Origin: Opeltia flavorubescens
Taxonomy: Eukaryota; Ascomycota; Lecanoromycetes; Teloschistales; Teloschistaceae
Assembly (NCBI GenBank): GCA_000442125.1
Contig: KE546972.1
Coordinates: forward strand, 1,200,022-1,264,021
Direction of reading: 5' to 3'
DNA length: 64,000 nucleotides
Shown: in pieces, positions 11,700 to 25,524 of the stretch
Numbering within the stretch: the first letter of the stretch is position 1
Layout: every line of letters begins with the position of its first letter
Made by a program: the position numbers and the translations under genes
The notes under the pieces: model-generated
What the model saw: the letters and a program-made list of their open reading frames with translations, nothing else
What the model was told of the DNA's origin: nothing
The model's database searches: none

Positions 11700-14600
11700 T
11701 TTATAAATAAAATTAAATAGAATAAACTACTATAACTATTTTATTTTTATTTTATTATTTTATAATTTAAAAAAATATTAATTAGAGTTTTAAAAGCCGT
11801 ATTATTATTAATATTTAAATATTTAATAAAATTATAATATTAAATACCTACCTAATTTTATAATAAATAGAAATTTTAATATAAATTTATAACGCTAAAA
11901 TTCTTTTTATAATAGATTTTATAAATTTTTTCTATTAATAATAGATTAATTAATAGTATCGCTATTATTTAATAATAGTTTTATATTAAAGGTAAAAAAT
12001 ATTTAAAGTACTAGTAATAGATTACTAGAATTTACTAGTTTATATATAATAAAAAATAAATAGAATTTTATACTTATTTCGCTTCTTTTATAGAGTCTAT
12101 ATTAATAATATTATAATATTTTCCTTTTTAATAAAAAAATATATAGAGTATTTTAACTAGATTTTTAACACGTTTAATATTAAAAATCTATATTTATTAT
12201 TTATAAAATTATTTATTAATTTTATATCTATATATTTATTAAATTAAATGATTAATACCTTTAAACTTATTATTATAAAAAATAAGCTAGAAGTAATTTT
12301 AAAACTCTCGTTTTTATATATACTCTAATAATTTAAAAAATATTTTAGCTTAATAGGCTACTTTTAATAAGATATTAATAATTATATAACTATTATTAAA
12401 CTATTTTTAAAGCGTAAAATTTATATAAACCGCGATATTACCGTTAAAAATAATATTTATAAAAAAACTACTATCTAAAATCTACTAGTAGTATTTATAT
12501 TTAAAGAGTTTAATATATTCTACTATTTATAAAAGCTCTTTTTATTACTATTGATTTTAGTCTATGTTAAAAAAAGTTCAATACTATATATAGATTTAAA
12601 TACTAATAAAGAGTTTAATTTTATAACCTATATCTATTATAATATTAACGAAGCTACTTATAAAATAAATAAAAAACTTAAATAGAAATTAAAACGATCG
12701 ATTCTATTTTTTAACCGCTTACTATTAAATACTAAAATATACTATTAGTCTATAGAATTAAAGGTTATAAATATCGTTTAAATAATTAAAAAAATCCGTT
12801 ATATAATTAAAATAATTAAATATATAACTATTATTTATACGGACTATTCTACTATTGTTAATATTTTACGCTAGATTAACTTAAATATAATATCTATAGA
12901 AAAATTGAGTGTCTATTTAATATTTTAAATTTAATATCCGATATAAATTTAAAATTATAAATATAGTTTTAGATATACTATTAAAGCTTATTAGCTATAA
13001 ATATTATTTAAAAATAAACGAATCGCTGGATATATATATCTTTATAATATATTCCTTCCCGATAAACCTAATAAAAATATTAACCGAATTCCGCTAATAA
13101 TTAATCGATAGATATATAAAAAAAAATTACTAGATTAAAATTAAAAAATTTATTAAAAATAATATAAAATTAAATAATAATATTATTAAAATATTATATT
13201 ATAACATTAACGCGCTATTTGATTTTAATAATAATAAATAAAGCCTATATTTAATAATACTTATAAATATAAAAAAGAAAGTATTCTAGTTAGTATATAA
13301 TAAAATAGGCTATTTTAGCTATATATATACGTATAAATATCTAATAAAAGGCCTTTATATATATAATATATTAATAAAACTATATAAATTTTTTTATGAC
13401 TATCCGTATTATTAAATTAATTAAATATCTTATTATTATTTATATAGAACCCTTTAACTAGTATTTAGCCCGATAAAACTATTTTATACGTTTATTATTA
13501 ATTTTATTCTCGTTTTACTAAAATTATATAAAGAATATAATTATTATATATTAATAATAAATAAATTTACTAAAGTAATTATTTATATATTTAAAAAAAT
13601 TATTTAAAATAATAAATAATAGATCGAATAATTATTAAATAAACTAATAAAACGAAATTAAAGTATATTATAAATAGTAAATTTAAATTATAATAGGAAA
13701 TTCGTAGATTAGCTATAGCGTTAAATAATTAAAATATTAAAAGTAAATTTATAGTATTCTATTATTTAATACTGGTAAATTAATAATATATTAAAATAGT
13801 CTAATTAAATTATTAAAATTATTATATACTATTATATCGCTCTATTAAACAATTCTAAGCTATAGTTTATTATTTTTTTATAAATATTAGCGGTTTTTAA
13901 TAATTCTATAAACTATAATTTTATATTTAAAATATTTAATTAAATATTATTCGGATTTAAAATTTATAAAATATTAACTTTTATATATCTATTAAACCTT
14001 AAATAAATTATTTTATTAAAAAATACGCTAAATTTTAAAACTCTCGTCGACGCTTTTATTAAAAAACTAACTAGCTTTCTAATTATAATATAAATAGCTT
14101 ATTATTATAACCCGACCATTTTAAAGGCTAGTAAATTTATAAACGCCCTTATAGTACGGAATACTATAATATTAATAGTTATAGAAAAATACTAGCCTAT
14201 ATATATTTATATTAAAAATACTATACTTTTTATTATAATAAAAATAAAAAAATTTTATAATATATATTATTAACTAGTTTATTTTAAGATTAGTAATTTT
14301 ATAAAAATACGAGGCTATAATATATTAAAGCTTACTTTTTAAAAAATAAAATAATAATTAATAGGCTTTTTTAAAATTATTAAATATATTAAATAAATAG
14401 CCTATTATTTAAAGCTATTATCTATTATAAATATTTATAATATAATATTAATAGTATATTTAAAACCGAGTCCTAACTCTAGTAATAATTTCTATTAGCC
14501 CTACTATATATTTATACCCCTGATCGTTATTAATAATAATAAAAAGTTTAAGATCGAATAAATCCTCCGTAAATACTATATCTATAAAAATAAAAGTTGT

Positions 14601-14730
14601 TCTACTTAATACCTTATTTATTAAATAGGTTATAGGTTTAAAAATAATTAATAAATACCCGAAAACAGTGTAAATAATATTAAAATACTAATAAAAAAAT
14701 ATAAATACCGATTTAACTTAAATTCGACCC
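11700..14730 (+). pseudogene. A1 pol relic (RT, RNase H, integrase, chromodomain-like tail)
   Basis: By alignment with A2, the reverse transcriptase active-site region lies near 12090-12115. RNase H lies around 12550-12800, the integrase zinc-binding part near 13190-13430, the integrase core about 13470-13990, and the GPY/F and chromodomain-like tail about 14240-14650. In the living family these copy the RNA genome and insert the DNA copy. Here the reading frame is destroyed throughout by RIP. It ends where C inserted at 14737. Domain limits are approximate. Confidence 0.7.
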
Positions 14731-14736
14731 TAAACT

Positions 14737-14949
14737 TATAAGATCGGAGACTCAGCGGGTATAAAATTCGCAGGAGGTAGGGCTATACCTAATATAGGTA
14801 GCGCCTATACTTAGTAAAAACCCTATAGACTCTAGGCTACTAATTTTTTAGTAATTAGTTCTACTATTATTTAAATAGGCGTTTTTTATATTCTACTATA
14901 TAGCTTTATTAATCCGAGGTTTATAGGCTGCTTATTTAATAATTTTATA
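14737..14949 (+). repeat. C 5' LTR (213 bp)
   Basis: Same length as, and colinear with, 29630-29842. Its first 90 bases are fairly well kept (AATTCGCAGGAGGTAGGGCT at 14766-14785) while its last 20 are strongly mutated. The 3' copy shows the opposite pattern. Confidence 0.9.
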
Positions 14950-17040
14950 ATTCTAATTATTTTTTAATTATAAGAAGTTACTTAATAAAATAGCGAAAGA
15001 AACTTAAAAAGAAAAACCTCGCGTGTAAATTTTAGAACAGCTAGAAGCCTTATAGAAGGACCGAATTATAAAGTTTAGCGATAGCGAGTAAAATCTATTT
15101 AAAAATTTAGGTAAAAATAACAAAAATAATTTAATAAACGAATTTTTATTTAATAAAAAAAATATTAAAATAATAAGCGATTAAATAGATAAAGCCTTTA
15201 ATAAATCGATTTTATTAAAAAAAAAACTAGAATATAAATACTATAAGTTTAGTTTTATATTTAGAAACTAGAATTAAGAAATAAGTTATTAAAAACTCGC
15301 TTGTAAATTATTAAATTAAAAGCTAGTATAGATTATTAAAAGTAATATAGCGATAATTATTACTAGTCTTCTTTAAATACTAAAAAAAAAACTAATAAGT
15401 CGAAAATACCTAACAAATAGCTATATATTAAATATAAAAATTTAATATAGTAGCTTACCGATTATAAAGAATATATTAATACTTTATAGGAAAAATTTTT
15501 TATTAAAAAGAAAAAAATTTATTAAATAGCTTTTAGATTTAATAATATATCTAAAGTTTAATAACGCGATTATATTAAACTATTAAATACTAAAAATATA
15601 TCGTTTATCTAAAAGAATTTTATTAAATATTATAAAAATATATTTAATAGTCTAACGATCCGGAATATATAAATAGAAATCTAGCTAAAATCTATAAAAT
15701 AATTAAAATCGTAATTAGTATTTATATTAAACCAGTATTTATAATACTAATATAATAATTTAAATTATTTAATAAATAAATCTTTAAAATTTTTTTTTTA
15801 TAAACTAAAGTAAATAAACGAATTAGTAATAAAGCGCTATAAAATTTTAAAAAACTGAAAACCTATTAAACTCTTTTAATATAATATATTATACTAAAAG
15901 AATACTTATAAAAAATAGATATTATATTTAAATTAAAGTATAAAATATTTAATAAAAATATTTAATCCTCTAAATAAAATAATCGGAAAAGATATTTATA
16001 AAAAAAAAGAGAGATTTAAATCGCGGTAAAAGCGGTAGTTAAAATTTAATTAAACGCTTTAAAAAATATAAAAAAGTAGCGCTTAAAATAAAATATTAAA
16101 TTTATAAAATTAAAGGATATAAAGTAAAAAATTCTATATATTTTAAATTTTTAAAAAAACAGGAAAAATATAATAAAGGAAAAGGAATATAAAGAAAAAA
16201 TAAATTCTAGTATATACTACTACTATACTAGAGTTATTTATAACTAAACGGTAAATATTTATTATAATAGTTTTTTTATATATTAATACCCCTATAAAGC
16301 TTTAATAGCTTGTTATTTAGTTAATTCTAGTATAAAAAGAAATTTTATTTTATAAACGTTTATTAAAAATTTTTTTTTATTTAAAAACTAAATAGCTTTA
16401 AAGTATATTAAAGCGGTAGATAGCCGTTAAATCCTATTTTATAGTTCTTATCTATTAAATATAAATTTAATAGATAATTATAGGGTAAAAAAATATTAGA
16501 AAAATAATTACTATATAATAGATATATATAAATATAATATAATTTTAAGCTATTTCTAATTAGTTAAAATAGATTTTAATATTTACTAGTAAAACTAGAA
16601 ATAAATTTATTAAAGTACTTCTACTATTTATAAAATAAAATTAAACTAAATCGATATTTATATTATAAAGGAATTTATTAAATTAGCGATACTAGTAATA
16701 AATAAAAAAAATAGTATATAAATTATATATTCTTATTAATTAATATCTAACTTAAAAATAGAAATAGTTATTTTAAAAATAGCGAGGTATAGTATAATAT
16801 AGACTAAGGATTCTAAAATTCTACCGGCTTTATAAAACTTAATAAAGTTTTTTTTAAAGGAATTTACTAATAATTTAAATATATATAATTAAATAAAGTA
16901 TCCTATAGATTTGAAACGAAATAAATAGCTAAAAATAGATTAAATTTATAATATATTATTAATCAAATTAGCGGTAATTTAAAATTACCTCGTTAGTATA
17001 TAAACTAAAAGCTAGATAAAATCTTTAAATAGTCTAGTAA

Positions 17041-17800
17041 AAATATTAGTATTATTTATTAAAAAAAAGATAGTAGTTTATAATTATATATAGATTATAA
17101 AAATCTTAATAAAATTATTATTAAAAATAAATATCCTTTACCTCTATTATTAAAAATCTTAAATAGGTTTATATATATAAAATAATTTATTAAAATTGAT
17201 ATTTATAATATTTATTATCATATTTAAATTAAATAAAAAAATAAATAGAAAATTATATTTTAAACTTATTATAGGTAATTTAAATATTGAATTATATTAT
17301 TAAACTTTATAGATACTTCTATTATATTCTAATTATAAATTAGAAAAATATTATAATTTTATTTAAATATATTTTACAGAATTTATTTAAATTATATATT
17401 AATCTATTTTAAAAAAAAAAAAAAAGTATTAAAAATATATTTATATAATTATTAAAGCTTTACTAAAGTATTATTTATATATAAAACTATTAAAAAATAT
17501 TTTTAATTAAGTTAAAGTTATATTTTTAAATTTTATAATAGATTAATAAAAAATTTATATAGAACCTTTAAAAATTAAAACTATAAATAAATAGCTAGTA
17601 CTAGAAAATATAAAAGATATTCTAATATTTTTAAAATTCGTAGGATTCTATAGGCGATTTATAAAAGGTTTTTTATAAATAGCTATCCTTTTAACCGATC
17701 TAATATAAAATACGAAAAAAAAATAAGCTAGGCCTAAATTTATTTAATTTAAAAAAGTATAAAAAGCTTTTAAAAAACTATAAAAGTTTTTTATTTTAAT
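17041..17800 (+). pseudogene. C reverse transcriptase relic
   Basis: Read on +, this carries the gypsy RT pattern: the D-Y-x-x-L-N-K-I-T-I-K-N-x-Y-P-L-P-L block at about 17085-17145, the K-I/L-D block near 17190-17220, the Y-L-D-D-I region near 17390-17410, and the F-L-G-F-x-x-F-Y-R-R-F-I-K block at about 17630-17670. The relic stops where D1 inserted, just before the RNase H part, which resumes at 25525. Gag-like sequence lies upstream (about 15000-16400) but I could not define it well. Broken by many stops. Confidence 0.75.
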
Positions 17801-17805
17801 CTTTA

Positions 17806-18062
17806 TATAAAAAGGATGCAATAGCAGGGAAACTATATAGAAATATAGATAATAATCTAGCGTTCTACTATCGTATACACGAAGCTATACGTAGAGAATA
17901 TATATATATTAATATCTAGAAAGCTATAAATATTAAAGGGAATTCCTTTAACTATATAGGCCCCCTTTTCTACTAGTATAATATAGCGATATAATATTTT
18001 AATTAAAACTATATAACAGCTCTATAATATTATAATAAGCTAAACTATTATTAATTATAATA
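17806..18062 (-). repeat. D1 3' LTR (257 bp, minus-strand element)
   Basis: Equal in length to 25263-25519 and clearly homologous to the D2 LTR at 32494-32750 in reverse complement. On minus it begins TATTATAATTAATAATAG and ends CCTTTTTATA. Confidence 0.9.
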
Positions 18063-18076
18063 ATATCCCCTCTTTT
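18063..18076 (-). other. D1 polypurine tract
   Basis: On minus this reads AAAAGAGGGGATAT immediately before the 3' LTR, the expected place for the plus-strand primer. The same tract stands before the D2 LTR (about 32480-32493). It fixes the orientation of the D family. Confidence 0.75.
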
Positions 18077-21000
18077 ATAGTAGTATCCTTACTATTTTAT
18101 AATTAGGCGATATATATATAATAAATAGCTAAACTTTTTATATAAAGCGCGCGTACTTAAATATATATTAGTTAAATTAATAACTTAAAAATACGTAACG
18201 CTAATATATATATATATATAAAGCGTCTCGTTATTATATATAAAATATATAAATAGCTTTATTTTATATATTAAAAATTATTCGGTATTAATATTAATAT
18301 TAGCTATCGCGTTATAATATATTATTAATACTTTTTAATACTTATTAAATATTTATACTAAAATATATCTATAGAAATTAATATTATTTAATAACTTTAT
18401 TTAATAGCTTTATTATACTATAATAATTATAAATAATTAGAATTATTAAACTTTAAATAATTTAATTTATATTATTAATATTATAAATTTTACGTTAAAT
18501 AATATGATTTTATTTTTTACTTATAAATATATAATAAACGTTTTTCCTTTAATATAAATTTATTTCTTAATTTAAGTTTTTATTATTTTTATTATACTTT
18601 ACTTTTATTTACTAGCTTTATTTTTTTATAAACCTTCTTTAACTTTTATATCTTTTATTATAGATTTTAAAGCTCCTAAAATTTTTATAGTTAAAAAAAC
18701 TCTTTAAAATATATAGGCGCCCGATATTCTAATATTATTAAATACTCTAATTTTATAAAAGGATTATTACCGTTAATATATTAAAACTAGTATTATAATA
18801 TATATTACTTATTTAATACTATTATTTAATAACTCCTAATAAAAAATAATTAAAGAATAACTTTACTATTTACTATATTTTTACTTATTATATAAAACTT
18901 AATATTAATTTTAAATATTATACGCGTTATTTTAATTTTTAAAAAAAATATAAGCTAATATATTAAATCTATATATCGCGGTAGCTTTTTTAATTTATAT
19001 AAATCCTTTAAAGATTTATTTTAATAGCTAATAAAATAATTTCTATAATTATTACTATTAATATTATTAATAAAAATAAAAAGTAATATATTATATACCG
19101 CTCGCGTATTATTATTTTCTTTAATTATAAATAAATTAAAGTTTAAAAAAAAATTAAAACACGGTAAAAAAAGATTATCGGTACCTTTAATATTATTAAA
19201 GCTATTTATATATTAAAAAAATTAATTAATATAAATATTAATATAATATATTTTATTATATATTTACCCTTTTTACGCGATTTTATATATTAACTTTATA
19301 TTAAAACCGCTTAAATCTTTTAATTATTAAAAAAGAATAGTTAAATTTAGTTAAAAAAAAATAATCTTTCCTCTATTAATCAAAGCGAGGTAAAGAAAGG
19401 TAATACTATTATATAATTTTATATTTGTCTAGCGCTTTATATCTATCTTTAATATCTATTCTTATATATTTATTTCTATATTTTATTTTCGGGTTTATAT
19501 CGCCTTTAAATAATTATAGTTTTATAATTTATATTTTAATAAAGCTTCTTTTTAACTTTAACCTTTTTTAATAATATACCTTATAATATATATTTTCTAA
19601 TATATATTCTACTTCTAATCTTTAGTAATTATATAAAATTTTATTTTTATTACTACTTTATATTTTTAGTATTACTTATTACCTTATTTATTACTTTATT
19701 TATACGCTTATATATAGTTTAATTATTGCTTATTCTCTTTTTTTACCTTTTTTTTAAAGAGCCTTTTTTACTATTATTTAATAGTTTTTTAGAATATATA
19801 TAATAAAAGTCCTTTATATATTTACTAGCTCCCGATATTTCTTTAATATTAAACTAGCTATTATTTTTAAGACTATAGCTAAACTATTTTATTAGATATT
19901 ATAATTTTCTATAATACTATTTTAAATTAAACACTTCTTTTATTTTATATTATTTTTTACTATCGATAAATAAGGGTAGTAGATTTTTTTTATTTCTTTT
20001 TTCTACTATTATATATAGTTTAAAAAGAGAGATATAAAAATAGAATAGATATAACCTATTAATACTAAAAATTCTAGATAGTATAACTATAAACTTATTA
20101 GTTTTATTATTTTAAAAAACTTATAAAATTTATAATCTAATTTTTTTAATAGTTTTTTTATTTTAATATTACATTTATTTAGTTATATTATATTACTAAT
20201 AATAAAAAATTTTATATAATATTTTTAGTTATAATATTTAAATTATTTTTCTATTATTATTTTTTATTAGCCTTTAAGTTAAATATATATACGCGTATAT
20301 TTTTTAATATACTAATATATTCTAGATATATTACCTTCGGTATTATCGATTTAGATATTATTTCCTAGATTAGAATATCTATTAATAGCGGCGAAAAATA
20401 ATATTATATTAGTAAAAATATATTTACTATTATTATATATAAATTTCGTAAAAAGTAGCTATTTATTTTAATTATTTTAATTATAATTAATAAAACTTTT
20501 TAAAAATTATTTTAAAATTTAATTTTATCGTTTAATTTACCCGTCGATTTATAGATAAAAAGCGGTATTTAAATAGCGCTTAATCTTTAAATAATAATAA
20601 AAGGCAAATTAAAATTAAAAATAAAAAAAGTTTTTTAATCGAAAACTAGCGATTTAAATATATTATAATAATTATATACCTTATTAATAAAGGTATCCGC
20701 TAGTTTTTTTATAATTATAATTATCTAATATAAGATATATATAGCGAGCTTTATATAACAGTCGACTATTATAAAAATTAAATTATATACGATGCGGAAG
20801 CGTTTATATAGAAATAAATTAATAATAAAATCTATAATTAAATTACTAAACGGTTTTAAAAGTTTTTCTAGCGGTTATATTTTACTGTATAGTTTATACC
20901 TTATAGGTTTTATTTAATAATATATATTATAAATATATATATAATATTTAATATCTTTTATTATATTTAACTAAAAGTATTTTTAGTAAATAAACTCTAA

Positions 21001-24000
21001 CGTTTTTTTATAGTTAAAATAACCTATTATAGAATTATTATAATTATATTTAAGGGCCTTTTATTTAATTATATTAGAAAGTAGATACTATTTTTTATTA
21101 TAATAAAATAATTTTTAATTCTAGTATTATTTATAGTCTTTATTAAATTATTTTAGCGTTATATAAACATTTAACAAATTATTAAATAATTTCTTTTTTA
21201 AAATTATCAATTTTTTAATTATATTATTAAGCTGTTAAAATCCTTTTATAATATAGTAGAAGAATAGCGGGGGTACGTTATATATATTCTTTAAAGCCGC
21301 TTTTTTAACGATTTATTATTTTAATTATAGATTTTTAAGATTATTAAAATTATTTAAAAGAATCGATTAAATATTATTATATATAGTAGTATTAGATTTA
21401 TAAAAAGCTAAAAGCTTTTTATATACCCTAAGACTATAAGTCCTTATTAATATCTATCTCTTTTCTATTTTAAAAGACTTCCTTTTAATTATAAAAAATA
21501 GAGTCGACGCTTTTATATCGCTCTTTAAAATATTTTTATCTCTTTTTTCTATTAATATTAAAAGTATCCTCTAATTATAAAAAGGTATAAACGATATAAT
21601 ATTATCGCGCTTCTTTATATAAATATTAAATATACGACCTTTTATTAAAAATCTATATTTAAAGATATTTTTTAAAAACTCGCCTTTTTTATTAGAAATA
21701 TTAGCTTTTACCTTCTTTACTATATAGTATATTACTACCGTTTTTTAAATATCTTTAATAATAGTTTTAATATTTTTAAATAACTTTTAAAAGTTTTTTT
21801 AAATATTTTTAAATAACTTTTAAAAGTTTTTTTAAATATTTTTAAAATTAATTAACGATATTTTATTATTAAAATAGCTCTCTTTATTATTTTTTAACGA
21901 CTTTCTAGTATTATTTAGGATCTTCTATAAGCTCTTAGATTTATTTTTATTTTATCTTATAAAAGTTTTAAATAAATAATACTAGATTCTTAAAGGACCT
22001 ATAATCGGTTTTATACTTTTTTTAAAATTTTTTTAAAATTTCCTAAAGTATAGAGTTAAATAGATATATTTTTAATTTAGGGTATTAAAAGTAGCGTAGG
22101 CTTTAAATACTTTATAATCGCTTCTCTATAATATTATATTAATAGAATTTAGTTTATTTAGTCTATACTTTAGGTCTAGATCTAGCCTAGCTAGCCGTTT
22201 TTATTATCTAGCGTTCTTATAACTAAGCTCCTTCTTTATAAAAAAATTATAAAAATTTATATAATTAATAATAACTTCTATTTTATAAAAGACTTCTTTA
22301 ATATAATATCGCTACTATTTATAGACGTAAATAATAATTAGTATTTTTAAATCTTTAATACTATAATTATATTTAGCCGTTATTTTCTTTTAAAATTAAT
22401 AGGCGATAAAGTACTAGCGGATCTATATATTAATATTAAAGGACTATAAAATAATTATTAAAATAGTATATTTTAAAGCGTCTATTTTAATATAAATTTA
22501 AAATATATAGTTAAATTATTATAAAATAAATACTATTATAAAATATTCCTTTAATATTTTAAACACGTTAACTATTTTTTTAATTAAAATAAATTTAATA
22601 TTAAATTTTCTTTTATTACCGCTTTTTAATAACGATATTAGTAGTAGTATTACCCGCGAGAATATTTTAATAAAACGTTAATAAGAGTTTACGAATTTAA
22701 AAAAATATTATATATTATAGTATAATTTTAAAAGGGATTAATTTTTTATATATTTAATATAGGACTTTTTTATTATAATACTATTAAAGTAAATAATAAA
22801 TTTTATAAATCTAATTTTATATATATTAAATAAATACTTATTTAATTTAATATATAATCTATATTATAATAGTTTTATAAAAACTTTTTATATATATATT
22901 AAATATTTAGTTTTATTTTTAAAATAAACTAGTAAATTCTTTATATATATTATAATAAAAAGGTCTAAGAAGTTTTTAAAAACGTTATTAATATATATTT
23001 AAAAAGTAACTAGGGTATTTATTAAACTAAATAATATAATATAATATTTAAAATGGCTATAATAAGTATAAAATATTATTTTTTATTTATCGCCCTTCTA
23101 GATCTTAATATAATAGTAGGTATTCCGGATATTTAAGCGGGTAAAGATTATTACTCTATATAGCCTATTTAAAGCTTTTAATATTAGGGGAAAAAGGTAT
23201 TAATTCTTAATAGTAACCCGGTTTAGCCTTTAATAGTTAATATAAAAGTAAAGGCTACTATCTTTTTTTTTTATAAATATAATTAAAGCGCTAGCTCGCG
23301 ATATTAAATAATAGATAAACCTTTTTACTAGATTCTTATTAATATAGATCTATAAAATCTTTAATTTAGTAATTAAAAGATTATATAAAAGTTTAAATAA
23401 TAGATTACTTATTATTTTAAGGGCGTAATTACTTATAGAGTATTTAAAAAGTTTATTAGCTTTTTAAAGGTTATAAACTCTTTTTAAATTAGTATATTTT
23501 TTAAATAAAATCGCTTTTTTAATATTATATAGAGCAATTATATCGTTTTTATTATATAGCTCTATATTAAAAAAGTATAACTATTTAAATCCTTTTATTT
23601 TTAATAAGTATCCTAATTCTTTAACCGGAATTAGTTTAATATCTATTTTTATTAGAATAGCGCTAGAATCGCGTTATATTTATTATATATATACCTAGTT
23701 AATATTTAAGTTATATTAATATAATTATAAGAGGCTAAATATAATATTAAAAGACTTAATATTTATTTTAATATATTTATTTATTATTATTTTAAATTTC
23801 TTTTTTAAATTAATAAAGTTAATTAAAAATTTATATTTTTAAAAATAAATTAAGTTTATATTATTTAATATTCTAACCGGCGCTTTAATATCGCGGCTAT
23901 TATATAGCTTTAGCTCTTTTATATAGTATTATAATATAAAATTTAGGCTTATACTATAATTAATAAATACGGGTAATTTAATCTTTTATTCTTCTTTTTA

Positions 24001-25262
24001 AATAATTATATTTATAACTAGATAAAATATTTATAACCTTATTTATTAACGATTTAATAGTATAAAAATAATATTTATTAGATTTTATCTTTTCCCTTTT
24101 TATTTTTATAAGGGTAATCGGGTCTTTTATAACTTTTTTTACTATACTTTTAATAAGTAATCGTTATTAGTACGTTACTATTTTTATAAAAGCCGCGGCT
24201 ACTATTTAAATTATATTTTCAAGAATTATACTAGCCTTTATAATTTCTATAACTAGTTATTATTGTATTCGCGCTAGTCGCTGGTATAGTAGTATTAGAT
24301 AGATCTTATTTTTTTTAACTACTTCTATAGCTTTTAAAATTTAATATTCTAGTATTTATATTACTATAATTAATATACGTTTAATATTATAATTAAACCG
24401 ATTTATTTTTAATTATTTAATTAATAATCCTTTAATATATTTTTAGAAGGTTAAATATTTTAAATATTTCGTCAATTATACTATTTTAAAAGNCGTTCTT
24501 TAGAATATTTACCTAAATATAATTTAATAAAATTTTCTTTATATAATCTTTAAAGTCTTCTAAATATTTAATAAATAAAAAAATATTTTATTTATTATAG
24601 TACTTCGCGTTAAAATATTATAATATTATTTTAATACCGCGGATAGTTTAAAGGTTAAATTAATTTAATAAAAGTTTTAGCTATTTCTTTTAAATTATTT
24701 TAAATCTAGTATTTAGATTTATTTCTTTAATTTAGTTCTATATATTCGCTGGATAGCGACCAAGGTAGTTTATATTAAATAAAATCTTTAAAGCTTCCGT
24801 CTTATATATAACTAAATAAATTTTAAAAATATATTTATATTCGCGTTTAAATAATATATACTTTATATAGCTTTTATCTTTATATTAAGTAGGATTAGAG
24901 ATTTTTAACTTTGATTTTTTATTTATTTTCTATTTTTTAATATATTTAAGGTCGTTAATCGGGGTTTTAAAAGCTTATTATTAATATATAATAGTAGATA
25001 ATTCCGGGAATTCTAATTTTTTTTTAGCTTTTAATATTTCTAACCTTTTTTATTAATAAACTAGAGCTCGTTTTATCTTAAAGGCTCGAATCTTTATATA
25101 TAAAATATTACTAATAAGCTTATCTATATTATTATCTTATAATATAACCGTATTTTTTAGCGGTTATAATCTAGTTATAGGTATAGTATTATTATTACTA
25201 CCTTATTTTATAGCTTCGCGATATAATCGAACTGCTTTTTATAAAAAGTAAAAATATTAAGA
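18077..25262 (-). pseudogene. D1 internal region relic
   Basis: By comparison with D2, the GPY/F-like end of integrase maps to about 20000-20110. Integrase, RNase H, RT and gag should therefore follow to the right in that order (about 20300 up to 25200). I did not resolve each domain by reading. About 1.7 kb between the chromodomain-like part and the 3' LTR is unassigned. One ambiguous base lies at 24493. Broken by very many stops. Confidence 0.55.
21771..21845. repeat. 33-bp tandem duplication inside D1
   Basis: The unit TATTTTTAAATAACTTTTAA plus 13 more bases occurs twice in perfect tandem (starts 21771 and 21804), with the beginning of a third. The second unit carries no change, so the duplication looks more recent than most RIP in D1. 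D2 lacks this part of D, so it cannot be compared. Confidence 0.85.
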
Positions 25263-25519
25263 TATAAAAAGGATATAATAGTAGAGAAACTATATAAAAA
25301 TATAAATAATAGTCTAGCGTTCTATTATTATATACACGGAGCTATATATAGANAATATATATATATTAATATCTAAAAAGCTATAAATATTAGGGGGAAT
25401 TCCCTTAACTATATAGGCCCCCTTTCCTATTAGTGTAATATAGCGATATAACGTCTTAGCCGAAGTTATATAACGACTCTATAATATTATAATAAGCTAG
25501 ACTATTGCCAACTATAATA
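25263..25519 (-). repeat. D1 5' LTR (257 bp, minus-strand element)
   Basis: Partner of 17806-18062. On minus it starts TATTATAGTTGGCAATAGTC and ends in CCTTTTTATA. It keeps more unmutated bases (GTTGGCAATAG) than its partner. One ambiguous base lies at 25353. Confidence 0.9.
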
Positions 25520-25524
25520 CCCTA

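Larger units (their letters stand above)
17806..25519 (-). mobile_element. Element D1, full-length Ty3/gypsy fossil on minus, nested in C
   Basis: 7714 bp with two 257-bp LTRs. The flanks read CTTTA (17801-17805) and CCCTA (25520-25524), a plausible 5-bp TSD differing only by C/T changes. Removing D1 lets the RT-RNase H frame of C continue. Orientation comes from a polypurine tract next to the left LTR and a leader next to the right one (on minus: CAGTTCGATTATATCGCGAA, near 25216-25235). D2 supplies the chromodomain-like end of the family. Coding is broken throughout. D1 is the youngest layer of the left series. Confidence 0.9.
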
